Assembly: GCF_003111685.1 (NCBI RefSeq)
Contig: NZ_CP022189.1
Span: forward strand, 2,629,386-2,693,385
Direction of reading: 5' to 3'
Source of the DNA: Alloyangia pacifica
GTDB lineage: Bacteria > Pseudomonadota > Alphaproteobacteria > Rhodobacterales > Rhodobacteraceae
DNA: 64,000 nucleotides
Position numbers and translations under genes: made by a program. This document shows positions 47,837-56,999 of this stretch, piece by piece. Position 1 is the stretch's first letter; each line of letters begins with the position of its first letter. The notes beneath the pieces are model-generated. The model did no database searches. It saw nothing but the letters and a program-made list of their open reading frames with translations, and was not told the origin of the DNA.

Positions 47837-48763
47837 TCAGGGCTGGACCCAGGCGATCACCGCGCTGACAGTGACGATGCTCACGACTGTCGAGATGAGG
47901 ATCGCGGCCGAGACCCGCTGCGGCGCGATGCCGTAATGCTGCGCCAAGATGAAGACGTTGCCCGCCACCGGCAGCGCCGCGGCCGAGACCATCACCGCCG
48001 CCTGATAGCTGCTCACCGGGAAGACGAAGAAGGCGCCCAGGGCGACAAAGGCCGGATGCAGCACCAGCTTGCAGAAACTCAGCCAGCCCGCCACGGCCAG
48101 CCGCTCGGCGCTCTTCGAGGCCAGCGAGGCGCCGATGGCGAAAAGCGCGCCGGGCGTCGCCGCATTGCCCAGGATCGACAGGAACTCGGCGACCGGCGCA
48201 GGCAGTCCGATCCCCGAAGCCGAGACGCATAGCCCCGCCGCGATCGAGACGATCATCGGGTTCTGCACCAGCCCGAGCCCGACGCGCTTCAGCGTGGCAG
48301 GCGTGAGGCGCCCTTCACGGGCACCGGTCACGAGGATGACCAGCAGCGTCGAGAAGACGATGAGATCGATCGACAGCATCAGGATGATCGGCCCCACCGC
48401 CGCCTGCCCCAGCAGCACGGCCAGCATCGGCACGCCGAGAAAGCCGGTGTTGCCGATGGCCGCGCATTGCGCCTCGATGGCGGTGGTCTGCACGTCCTGC
48501 CGCCGGATGAGGCCCACCACGGTCGCCACGGCATAGACCGCCGCCGTGCCGAAGAGATACGCCGAGGCCACGCGCGGGTCGAAGATCTCGGAGATCGACA
48601 GCGTGGCGGAAAAGCGGAAGAGCATCGCCGACAGGGCGAAGTAGAAGACGAAGCGGGTGATCGCCGCCACCGACTGCTCGGAAAAGAACCTGATCCGCGC
48701 GGCCCCGTAACCGAGGCCGATCAGCGCGAAGAAGGGAAGGACCTTGAGGAAGACGGCGAGCAT
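47837..48763 (-). CDS. AEC family transporter
   Basis: Auxin efflux carrier-like membrane protein, 308 residues with about ten segments. LPFFALIGLGYGAARIRF at the start, the central AIGNTGFLGVPML, and NAATPGALFAIGASL are family hallmarks. Bacterial members move organic acids such as malonate or malate; the substrate here is unknown. Confidence 0.9.
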   Translation of the reverse strand: MLAVFLKVLPFFALIGLGYGAARIRFFSEQSVAAITRFVFYFALSAMLFRFSATLSISEIFDPRVASAYLFGTAAVYAVATVVGLIRRQDVQTTAIEAQCAAIGNTGFLGVPMLAVLLGQAAVGPIILMLSIDLIVFSTLLVILVTGAREGRLTPATLKRVGLGLVQNPMIVSIAAGLCVSASGIGLPAPVAEFLSILGNAATPGALFAIGASLASKSAERLAVAGWLSFCKLVLHPAFVALGAFFVFPVSSYQAAVMVSAAALPVAGNVFILAQHYGIAPQRVSAAILISTVVSIVTVSAVIAWVQP

Positions 48764-48792
48764 GAACCGGGGTCAGAGGGCCTCGGAGGCGC

Positions 48793-48972
48793 TCAGACCT
48801 TGTCCTCGAAATCCTTGTGCACGTAGCGCGCGTCGCAATAGGGGCATTCGACGACGCCGGTCTCATGCGGCAGGGAAAGCCAGACGCGCGGGTGGCCAAG
48901 TGCCCCTTCACCGCCGTCACAGGCGATGCGGTAGCTGTCGACGATTTTGGTCTCGGGCGCCTCGGTGGCCAT
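48793..48972 (-). CDS. Zinc-finger domain protein (zf-CHCC, NDUFS6-like), 59 residues
   Basis: A tiny gene that simple length cut-offs would miss. It reads MATEAPETKIVDSYRIACDG, followed by GHPRVWL, EC-P-Y-C-DARYVH and DFEDKV. The four ligands C18, H27, C43 and C46 match zf-CHCC (PF10276-type), the family of mitochondrial complex I subunit NDUFS6. The length is normal for the alphaproteobacterial proteins. It lies 29 bp upstream of the AEC gene on the same strand. A role in complex I or Fe-S assembly is plausible but not shown. Confidence 0.85.
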   Translation of the reverse strand: MATEAPETKIVDSYRIACDGGEGALGHPRVWLSLPHETGVVECPYCDARYVHKDFEDKV

Positions 48973-49046
48973 GCTCCGGTTCCCTTTTCACTGGCTTTGC
49001 ACTACCTGCGTTATGAGACAAGTAAGGCACGGGAGCAAGGCTCGGC

Positions 49047-49973
49047 ATGAGTGATGACGCGATCCGCATCGAGGGGCTGCGCAAGACCTACGCAGGCGGC
49101 AAGCAGGCGCTGAAGGGTATCGACCTAACTGTGCCCCGGGGTTCGATCTTCGGGCTGCTCGGGCCGAACGGCGCGGGCAAGTCGACGCTGATCAACATTC
49201 TCGCCGGGCTGGTGGTGAAGAGCGCCGGCAAGGTATCGATCTGGGGCTGGGACCAGGACCGCAACCCGCGCCAGTCCCGGGCCTCGATCGGGGTCATGCC
49301 GCAGGAGCTGAACCTCGATCCCTTCTTCTCGCCGCGCGGCGCGCTCGAGGTGCAGGCCGGGCTTTACGGGGTGCCCAAGCGCGACCGCCGCACCGACGAG
49401 ATCCTCGAACTGGTCGGGCTCGAGGACAAGGCCGAGGCCTATGCCCGTACCCTTTCGGGCGGCATGCGCCGCCGACTGCTGCTGGGCAAGGCGTTGGTGC
49501 ATCACCCGCATATCCTCGTGCTCGACGAGCCCACCGCGGGGGTCGACATCGAGCTGCGGCAGATGCTCTGGCGCAACGTGCGGCGGCTCAACCGCGAACG
49601 TGGCATGACCATCATCCTCACCACCCACTACCTCGAAGAGGCCGAAGAGATGTGCGACGAGATCGCGATCATCAACCACGGCGAGGTGGCGGCGCGCGAC
49701 AGCACGGCGAACCTGCTGGGCAACATCGACGCCAAGACAATGGTGATCACACCCGAGAGCATGCCCGAGGTACTGCCCGAGGCCCCCGGCATCAAGGCCG
49801 AGCGCCGCGAGGGCGGGCTGATCGCGCTGAACTACCACGCCCGCGAGACCTCGGCCGAGGACGTGCTGGAGCTGATGCGCGAACGCGGCATCCGCCTGCG
49901 CGACGTGCGCACCGAGCAGGCCGACCTCGAGGATGTTTTCCTCGATCTGACCCGCAGCCGGCCCGCCGTGTGA
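49047..49973 (+). CDS. Orphan ABC transporter ATP-binding protein (YadG/CcmA-type)
   Basis: 308 residues. Walker A GPNGAGKS is at 39-46, the signature is TLSGGMRRRLLLGKAL, and Walker B is ILVLDEPTAGVD. The C-terminal extension (215-308) is typical of ABC-2 export ATPases. No ABC-2 permease is adjacent: the next gene, on the other strand, encodes a HIT protein. It must work with a permease encoded elsewhere. Confidence 0.86.
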   Translation: MSDDAIRIEGLRKTYAGGKQALKGIDLTVPRGSIFGLLGPNGAGKSTLINILAGLVVKSAGKVSIWGWDQDRNPRQSRASIGVMPQELNLDPFFSPRGALEVQAGLYGVPKRDRRTDEILELVGLEDKAEAYARTLSGGMRRRLLLGKALVHHPHILVLDEPTAGVDIELRQMLWRNVRRLNRERGMTIILTTHYLEEAEEMCDEIAIINHGEVAARDSTANLLGNIDAKTMVITPESMPEVLPEAPGIKAERREGGLIALNYHARETSAEDVLELMRERGIRLRDVRTEQADLEDVFLDLTRSRPAV

Positions 49974-49978
49974 CCATA

Positions 49979-50009
49979 AAAAGGGCGCCGCCGGACCCCG
50001 GCGCCGCCC
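49979..50009 (-). terminator. Terminator between ABC ATPase and HIT genes
   Basis: GGGCGCCGCCGG (49983-49994) pairs with CCGGCGCCGCCC (49998-50009), 11 of 12 positions, with a 3-base loop. On the minus strand it is followed by TTTTT (49978-49982), so it mainly closes the HIT gene transcript. It may also stop the converging ABC gene. Confidence 0.75.
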
Positions 50010-50097
50010 TCTCAGCAAAGCTCCGGCAAGAGCGCCGCGCCCTTGCCGTCTTCTCTTTAAAAATTTGCCAACATAGGCCGCGCGGCGGCGCTATGGC

Positions 50098-50466
50098 TCA
50101 CGCGCGCTCGAGCATCCGCCCCAGCGGCCGACCGGCAAGGATATGCACGTGCAGATGCGGCACCTCCTGCACGCCTTCCTCGCCGGCGTTGGAGATCAGC
50201 CGGAAGCCGTTCGCCGCCACGCCTTCCATCTCGCAGACCTTACCGATGGCGCGGGTGTAGTCGAGGATCTCGGCGTCCGAAGCGGTCTGCGCGAAATGGT
50301 CGTAGCAGACGTAGGCGCCCTTGGGGATCACCAGCACGTGCACTGGCGCCTGCGGGCGGATGTCGCGGAAGGCAAGGCTGTGCTCGGTCTCGAGCACGGT
50401 GTCGTTGGGGATCTCGCCCCGCAGGATTTTCGCGAAAATGTTCTGGTCGTCGTAGCTGTAGGCCAT
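50098..50466 (-). CDS. HIT family protein (HINT-type nucleotide hydrolase)
   Basis: 122 residues. The histidine triad HxHxHxx is at 104-110 (HLHVHIL), with the N-terminal IFAKILRGEIP typical of Hint/Fhit-like AMP-lysine hydrolases. It starts 9 bp after the glycosyltransferase stop, so the two are probably co-transcribed. Confidence 0.93.
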   Translation of the reverse strand: MAYSYDDQNIFAKILRGEIPNDTVLETEHSLAFRDIRPQAPVHVLVIPKGAYVCYDHFAQTASDAEILDYTRAIGKVCEMEGVAANGFRLISNAGEEGVQEVPHLHVHILAGRPLGRMLERA

Positions 50467-50475
50467 GGGGAACCC

Positions 50476-52050
50476 TCAATCGGAATAGAGTTGGTCGTCG
50501 GAAACGATCTCCCGCGCACGCTCGGCGGGGATCGAAAGGAACTGCGCAAGCGCCTGCACCTGCGCCTCGAACGCGTCGAGCTCTCGCAGGTGGAAGTGGT
50601 CTGGCAGCTGCGCGTCCCGCAGCGCGTCGCTCTCGTACAGGATATCGTTGCGGATCGTCGGCACGAGCCGCGCCAAGGCGGACTCGGAGGTGCGCTCGCC
50701 TGCCAGTCCGATCCGGGTGGCGTGACCGGCGAGGAATGCGTCCGAGAAGGCGCAGTCGATCTGCAGCAGGCGGGTGCTGGCGCGGTCGCGGCAGAAATCC
50801 TCGATCAAGTCGAGGTTGCCGGGATCGAGGCAGATCACCAGCCGGTCGCAACCGTAGTAGTCGTAGAGCATGCGCATCAGCGCGCGGCGGTGGCGGTGGC
50901 GCTTGTCCATGGTGGACTGGATGCCGCCGAGGTCGGGCAGCACGCAGCTCTCCTCGTTGAACAGGTAGTCGATGCAGGGCAGCCCGGTCGCCTCACGGAT
51001 GCGCCCGATCAGCCGCTTGGCCACGTGCCATTTCTTGCTGACCACGATCAGCAGCTCCCGCTCGCGCCCAAGCGAGCTTTCGGTCTCCCAGAACCGCGGC
51101 GCGAAGCGGCGGCCCTCCCGGCCCTTCTCGGTCAGAAAGCGATAGAGCGCGCGCCCCTCTCCCGAGATCTGGAACGTCACCCGCTCCGAGGAATAGAGCA
51201 CCGCGAGCCGCCGCTTCAGGTCGAGCGCGCCGGGGCTGATCTTGCGGGCAAAGAGGTAATCCTGCGCCAGCAACAGGTCATAGTGGTCATTGTAAAAGGT
51301 GACCGGCATCCCGTAGTCCGAGAACATCAGGAAGGTCAGGGTGCGGTTTTCGATCTCGGATTCGCGCACGAGGTGGCGCACCAGCGTCTGGAAGAAGGTT
51401 TCGTCAGGAATCCAGGTGCCGCGGAAGAAGCGCACCACATCGGGCCGGCCTGCGATGAACTGCAGGATCGCCTCGAGCGTGCGCCGCCGCAAGCACCACC
51501 ATTGCGAGCCGATCATCACGTCGAGATCAGCGGGTATCTTCCGCTTCAGTCCCAGCCGCTTCTGCACCTCGAACATGGCGTAGAAGCGCCGCTTCTGGGT
51601 GCGTTCGTTGAACAGGTGGCGGTAGATCAGCCGCTCTTCCTTCCAGCCGGTCTTGATCCAGTCGGAGGTGAAGAAATCGACGCTCTCGATGTAATCGGCC
51701 TCGCGCGTGTCGAGCATCTCATGGGCGTATTCGGCCGACTTGATCGCCATGCAGTCGCCCGAGAGCATGTAAAAATGCGTTGCGCGCGGAAACTGCTCGA
51801 GCGCCGCCGTCACCGCGTTCAGCGTCGCCTGCACCAGCGACCAGGCGCCCCAGCCGCATTTCACCCGGCGCGCAAAAGTCACGTTGGGGTTGCCCTCAAG
51901 CGCGGTCCGGATGCGGTCGTACTCGGCCTGCGGCGCGCTGGCATCAAAGTGGATAGCCATGCAGTCGCCGACGGCGGTCAGGCTCTGCGCCTGCTTGATG
52001 ATCGCCTCGGGATCCTTGTGGCACAGCAATATGAAGGCAATCTTCGCCAC
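50476..52050 (-). CDS. Beta-1,6-N-acetylglucosaminyltransferase-like (GT14/DUF5928)
   Basis: 524 residues. The N-terminal half (1-310) is a branching glycosyltransferase domain: IAFILLCHKDPEAI, CGWGAWSLVQATL, HFYMLSGDCMAI and RGTWIPDETFFQTL. The C-terminal half (about 320-524) is the DUF5928 region common in Rhodobacterales. GTG 52050 is chosen so the protein begins AKIAFILLCHKD; a TTG upstream adds six residues. It is divergent from a sulfotransferase, which suggests that the two build and modify the same surface glycan. The acceptor is unknown. Confidence 0.83.
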   Translation of the reverse strand: MAKIAFILLCHKDPEAIIKQAQSLTAVGDCMAIHFDASAPQAEYDRIRTALEGNPNVTFARRVKCGWGAWSLVQATLNAVTAALEQFPRATHFYMLSGDCMAIKSAEYAHEMLDTREADYIESVDFFTSDWIKTGWKEERLIYRHLFNERTQKRRFYAMFEVQKRLGLKRKIPADLDVMIGSQWWCLRRRTLEAILQFIAGRPDVVRFFRGTWIPDETFFQTLVRHLVRESEIENRTLTFLMFSDYGMPVTFYNDHYDLLLAQDYLFARKISPGALDLKRRLAVLYSSERVTFQISGEGRALYRFLTEKGREGRRFAPRFWETESSLGRERELLIVVSKKWHVAKRLIGRIREATGLPCIDYLFNEESCVLPDLGGIQSTMDKRHRHRRALMRMLYDYYGCDRLVICLDPGNLDLIEDFCRDRASTRLLQIDCAFSDAFLAGHATRIGLAGERTSESALARLVPTIRNDILYESDALRDAQLPDHFHLRELDAFEAQVQALAQFLSIPAERAREIVSDDQLYSD

Positions 52051-52185
52051 AGGATGAGGTCCGCCCAATTTTCGCCCGCTTCTTCACCTTTACCCGGGCG
52101 AAGACATTGTACAGGCCGATGTCTTTTGCTTTTTTGCATGCAGAGGGAGCCCGCGACAAGCCGGGCAGTACGAGGAGCGGGCGGC

Positions 52186-53004
52186 ATGGGATTTCCGGGC
52201 ACATGGATGACCGAAAGCGAAAGCATGGTCTACCGGGTGGTGCCGAAATGCGCCTGCTCGACCATCGGCCAGATCATGTACTACGCCGACCACGGCAGCT
52301 TCTACGACGGCGACATCCATGACGCGACGCAAGGCCTGCACAAGTGGGCCCGCGAGGAAAGCCAGAACCCGATCCGCGCCAACGTGAAGACCCGTGGCGC
52401 CTATGCCTTCACCGCCGTACGCAACCCCTACAGCCGCATCCTGTCGAGCTTCTTCGACAAGATCTGCGGCATCCAGCGCAACGGCAACCGCTACCGCGGC
52501 AACCTCGTGCCGATGCTGGTGCAGAAATACGGGATCGAGGTCGGCGGGCCGGACGGCAAGGAGGAGTTCGACCAGATCCGTTCCTTCCGCCGTTTCTTGC
52601 TGTTTGCCCGCGACACCATCCGCTGGCGCCGCCCGATGGACCCCGACATCCACTGGTCGGCTGTCTCGGGCCATGTCTCGACCTTCATCGCGGGCGGCGG
52701 GCGGTATGACAGCATCTTCTGGACCGAGAAGTTCGACGAAGGCATGCAGGGCGTGCTGGACAAGGTGCAGACCCGGCACCGCGTAGACCTGAAGGCCATC
52801 CCCCGCTTCAATGAATCCGAGGCCCATGGGCCGAAGCGCGCGCACCCGGTCGAGGACTATTTCGACGACCTGTCGATGCATCTGGTTTACGAGATCTACA
52901 AGCGCGACTTCGATCTCTTCCGCTACGATGTCAAGAACCCAGGAAACAAGATGCCGATCGGCGAGATCGACCTCGACGAGGTGCACGCCAAGCTCGGCGA
53001 CTGA
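52186..53004 (+). CDS. Sulfotransferase family protein (carbohydrate type)
   Basis: 272 residues. The PAPS 5'-phosphosulfate loop is PKCACSTIG at 20-28, and the 3'-phosphate-binding motif is AVRNPYSRILSSF with R78 and S86. The pattern matches Sulfotransfer_2, enzymes that sulfate carbohydrates. ATG 52186 is preceded by GAGGAG; the open frame extends far upstream only because the DNA is GC-rich. It faces a glycosyltransferase gene. Confidence 0.85.
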   Translation: MGFPGTWMTESESMVYRVVPKCACSTIGQIMYYADHGSFYDGDIHDATQGLHKWAREESQNPIRANVKTRGAYAFTAVRNPYSRILSSFFDKICGIQRNGNRYRGNLVPMLVQKYGIEVGGPDGKEEFDQIRSFRRFLLFARDTIRWRRPMDPDIHWSAVSGHVSTFIAGGGRYDSIFWTEKFDEGMQGVLDKVQTRHRVDLKAIPRFNESEAHGPKRAHPVEDYFDDLSMHLVYEIYKRDFDLFRYDVKNPGNKMPIGEIDLDEVHAKLGD

Positions 53005-53007
53005 GCG

Positions 53008-53625
53008 TCAGGCCCCCTCTGGCGCCAGTCCCAGATATCCGAAGACCGCCGGGCGCAGTCGGGCTTCGATGGCGCCGAGGTCGCACTCGCCATCCGCCAG
53101 CGCCGCGTGCACCATGCCCCGGCAGAGCGCCGAGAGATCGCGCGCCGCTGTCTCGGGCTGCGCGATGCCGAAGCTCTCGAGCAATTCCACGATCTGCCTG
53201 TCCACCAGTCCGCCGCCGGCGCAGATGTCCTCTTCGTCGACGTCGAGCATGTCCTCGAGCTTCTCCAGCTCGCGCGACAGCTCCGGCGCACGCGCATGGT
53301 GCTGGATCGAGACGTGCAGCACCGTCTCGGTGGCACGACGCAGATCCATCGCCTTCGCGGCTTGGACAGCGCCAAACATGTCCTCGAAGAACTGCATCTT
53401 CTGGCGCCGCACCAGCTCGGCAAGGATCGTCTCCTTGTTCGGAAAATACTGGTACAGTGTGCCAATGCTCACCCCAGCCCGCTCGGCCACGCCATTCGTG
53501 GTGAGCGCCGCGATTCCCCCGGCTTCGAGAATCTGAGCCGCGGCCGTGAGCATCGCCTCGACCGAGGCGCGCGAGCGGCCTTGGCGCGGTGTTTTCCGGG
53601 GGGTTAGCGCGACGATTCTTGCCAT
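53008..53625 (-). CDS. TetR family transcriptional regulator
   Basis: 205 residues. The HTH is at about 20-65 (LTTNGVAERAGVSIGTLYQYFPNKETILAEL). The C-terminal domain is variable, with an acidic patch (EDMLDVDEEDI). It is divergent from an SDR gene, with a 37-bp interrupted palindrome 4 bp upstream of its start. It probably controls that gene and itself. Confidence 0.92.
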   Translation of the reverse strand: MARIVALTPRKTPRQGRSRASVEAMLTAAAQILEAGGIAALTTNGVAERAGVSIGTLYQYFPNKETILAELVRRQKMQFFEDMFGAVQAAKAMDLRRATETVLHVSIQHHARAPELSRELEKLEDMLDVDEEDICAGGGLVDRQIVELLESFGIAQPETAARDLSALCRGMVHAALADGECDLGAIEARLRPAVFGYLGLAPEGA

Positions 53626-53629
53626 GGGG

Positions 53630-53666
53630 GAATGCGAGTAGGAAACCTGAGGGAATACTCACATTC
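53630..53666. promoter_or_regulatory. Candidate TetR operator between tetR and SDR genes
   Basis: GAATGCGAGTA (53630-53640) and TACTCACATTC (53656-53666) are inverted repeats matching in 10 of 11 positions, 15 bases apart. The site lies between the divergent starts (53625 and 53703). It is the only strong dyad in the interval. Confidence 0.6.
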
Positions 53667-53702
53667 TAGCGGGGACCTGGGAGAGCAGACAAGGACTTCG
53701 TC

Positions 53703-54458
53703 ATGACCGGATATTGGACTGGCCGAAAGGTGCTGTTGACCGGCGCGACGCGCGGCATCGGGCGCGCCATGGCCGAGCAGCTCGTGGCCGAGGGCGCGAC
53801 CGTGCTTGGCGTCGCTCGCAACGTCGCCGCCCTGGACGGGATGACCCGGCGGCTCGGACCGCGATTCGATGGCCTCGAGGCCGACCTCGGCGATCCCGAA
53901 ATTCCGCGCGGCGTGGTCAATTGGGTGGCCGACGTGCACCCAGACTGCTCGGTGCTGATCAACAATGCGGCAGTGATGAGCTACCCGCTGCTTGCCGATG
54001 GCGGGAACCACGACGCCGGGATCGAGGAGGAAGTGCGGATCAACCTGATCGCCCCCATGCAGATCGCCACGGCGCTTCTTCCCAGGCTCGCCGCACGGTC
54101 CGGGGCGCGGATCGTCAATGTCACATCGGGGCTGGCGGTCGCGCCCAAGACCGATGCGCCGATCTACTGCGCCACCAAGGCCGGGATGCGCAGCTTCACC
54201 CGCAGCCTGCGCTACCAAGCCGAGGACGCCGAACTGCGGATCGGCATCTGCGAGGCGCTGCTGCCGGCGGTGAACACGTCGCTCTCGCGCGGCCGGGCAG
54301 AGCGCAAGATGGCCGCCCCCGAGGCCGCCGCGGCCATCCTCGCCGGCGCCGAGGCCGGAAAGCCGGAAATCTGGATCGGCAAGACCCGGCTGCTGCGCAA
54401 GGTCATGCGGCTGTCGCCCGCGCTCGGCCACCTCATCATGCGCCGGATCGAGGCCTGA
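53703..54458 (+). CDS. Short-chain dehydrogenase/reductase
   Basis: 251 residues. The Rossmann motif TGATRGIG is at 13-20, with NNAA at 87-90 and the active site S142, Y155, K159 (YCATK). It is a classical SDR, 53703 ATG being close to TetR-like operator. It is probably derepressed by the TetR ligand. The substrate is unknown; it resembles DltE-type oxidoreductases. Confidence 0.9.
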   Translation: MTGYWTGRKVLLTGATRGIGRAMAEQLVAEGATVLGVARNVAALDGMTRRLGPRFDGLEADLGDPEIPRGVVNWVADVHPDCSVLINNAAVMSYPLLADGGNHDAGIEEEVRINLIAPMQIATALLPRLAARSGARIVNVTSGLAVAPKTDAPIYCATKAGMRSFTRSLRYQAEDAELRIGICEALLPAVNTSLSRGRAERKMAAPEAAAAILAGAEAGKPEIWIGKTRLLRKVMRLSPALGHLIMRRIEA

Positions 54459-54461
54459 AGC

Positions 54462-55064
54462 TCAGGCCTCAAGCTCCTCCGAGGGAATCATCGGGAAAAA
54501 CCGTCCCGACGACCACAGCCCGAACCAGCGTGCCTCGTCATGCTCGTGGTGCACGCCCAGCTCGACCAGCCGGTAGAAGCTCTTGCGGTCGATCAGCGCC
54601 TCGAGATTGCGCCGCACAAGGACATAGGGCGCAGGCTCGCCGGTCTCGGCATCGCGCACCACGCGGATCGGGTGGTCCGGTCCCGCGACGGCGAAATCGC
54701 CGACATGGGTCTGGAAGGTCAGCACCTGCGACTCGCCCGCCCCTTCCGCTTCGAAGTCGATGGCGACGAAGGGTGCGTCCTCGACGGTGATTCCGACCAT
54801 CTCGACCGGCGTCACGAGGAAGTATTTCTCGCCGTCTTTTCTCAAGATCGACGAGAAGAGTTTCACCAGCTCGAACCTGCCGATGGGCGTCCCGAGGTAG
54901 AACCACGTGCCGTCGCGGGCGATCCGCATGTCCAGATCGCCGCAGAAGGGCGGTTTCCAGCGCTCGACCGGCGGCAGGCCCCGCCCCGAAGCGGCGCGTG
55001 CTGCAGCAGCTATGCCATCAGCCGAGGGTGTCACGTAATTTTGTGTGCGCATTGCTTTTGCCAT
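54462..55064 (-). CDS. DUF1285 domain protein
   Basis: 200 residues. The DUF1285 features are clear: PPVERWKPPFCGDLDMRIARDGTWFYLGTPI, and the LVKLFSSILRKDGEKYFLVTPVE block. Structures in this family show a tandem split fold, but the function is not known. It is divergent from the MoxR gene, which in Rhodobacterales is a frequent neighbour. Confidence 0.88.
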   Translation of the reverse strand: MAKAMRTQNYVTPSADGIAAAARAASGRGLPPVERWKPPFCGDLDMRIARDGTWFYLGTPIGRFELVKLFSSILRKDGEKYFLVTPVEMVGITVEDAPFVAIDFEAEGAGESQVLTFQTHVGDFAVAGPDHPIRVVRDAETGEPAPYVLVRRNLEALIDRKSFYRLVELGVHHEHDEARWFGLWSSGRFFPMIPSEELEA

Positions 55065-55122
55065 TTTTCACCCCCGCGATACACTCGCTTCGGTAAAGGA
55101 TTTACGCAAGGGAGTCTCCCCC

Positions 55123-56120
<998 letters not shown>

Positions 56121-56124
<4 letters not shown>

Positions 56125-56999
56125 TCAGCCCTGTCGCCCAGCTCCGCAAGAGCGCGCAGGAAGAAGCCACCCGTTTCCCGGCCCTTCTGGCCCGCGCCGA
56201 ACAGCTTGCGGGCACCGTCCTCTTGGGCGAGCACGGGCGCCGGCGCTCGGGGCTCGGCGACGATTTCTGGCAATACCGCCCGCTGCGCCCGGGCGACACC
56301 TACCGCTCGATCGACTGGCGGCGCTCCGGCCGCGGCGACGACCAATACGTGCGCGAGCGTGAATGGCAGATCGCACAGAGCGTGCAGCTCTGGGTCGACG
56401 GCGGCGCCTCGATGCGCTTCTCCTCGCACAAGGACTTGCCGACCAAGGGCGACCGCGCGCGGCTGGTCGCGCTGGCCACCTCGATCCTGCTGATCCGCGG
56501 CGGCGAGCGGGTGGGCTTCACCGGCTGGTCGCTGCCGCCGCGCAACGGCGACATTCAGATCCTGCGCCTCGCCGAAGCGCTGACCAAGGATGACGAGGAG
56601 GACTACTCCGAGCCCGAGGCGCGCGGCATGATCCCCCATGCGCGGGCCATGTTCGTGTCGGATTTCCTCGGCGATATCGCCCCCATGGAAGCCGCGCTGA
56701 CCAAGGCCGCAGACCGCGGCGTGCGCGGGGTTCTGCTCCAGGTTCTTGACCCTTCGGAAGAGAGCTTTCCCTTCAAGGGTCGCACGATTTTCGAAAGCGT
56801 CGGCAAAACCTTGGCGCATGAGACGCTGAAGGCGGGCGACCTGCGCGAACGCTATCTCGAACGCCTCGCCGAGCGAAAAGCGCGGCTTGGCCACCTCTCT
56901 CGGTTAACGGGTTGGCAATTTCTGTGCCATCATACCAATGACAGCGCGCAGAACGCCTTGCTCTGGGTCTACCGCGCGATGGACGGAGGGCACGGATGA
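56121..56999 (+). CDS. DUF58 domain protein
   Basis: 292 residues. The DUF58 motif FWQYRPLRPGDTYRSIDWRRSGR is at about 50-72. The rest has the VWA-like core (LWVDGGASMRFSS; a degenerate metal site) and a C-terminal family block WQFLCHHTNDS. It starts at TTG 56121, overlapping the MoxR stop by 4 bp. It overlaps the next gene by 4 bp. MoxR-DUF58 pairs are well known. Confidence 0.88.

Noticed and set aside
50143..52185. Long plus-strand open frame running into the sulfotransferase
   Set aside because: It is antisense to the HIT and glycosyltransferase genes. The sulfotransferase start at 52186 has GAGGAG upstream and a proper N-terminus.
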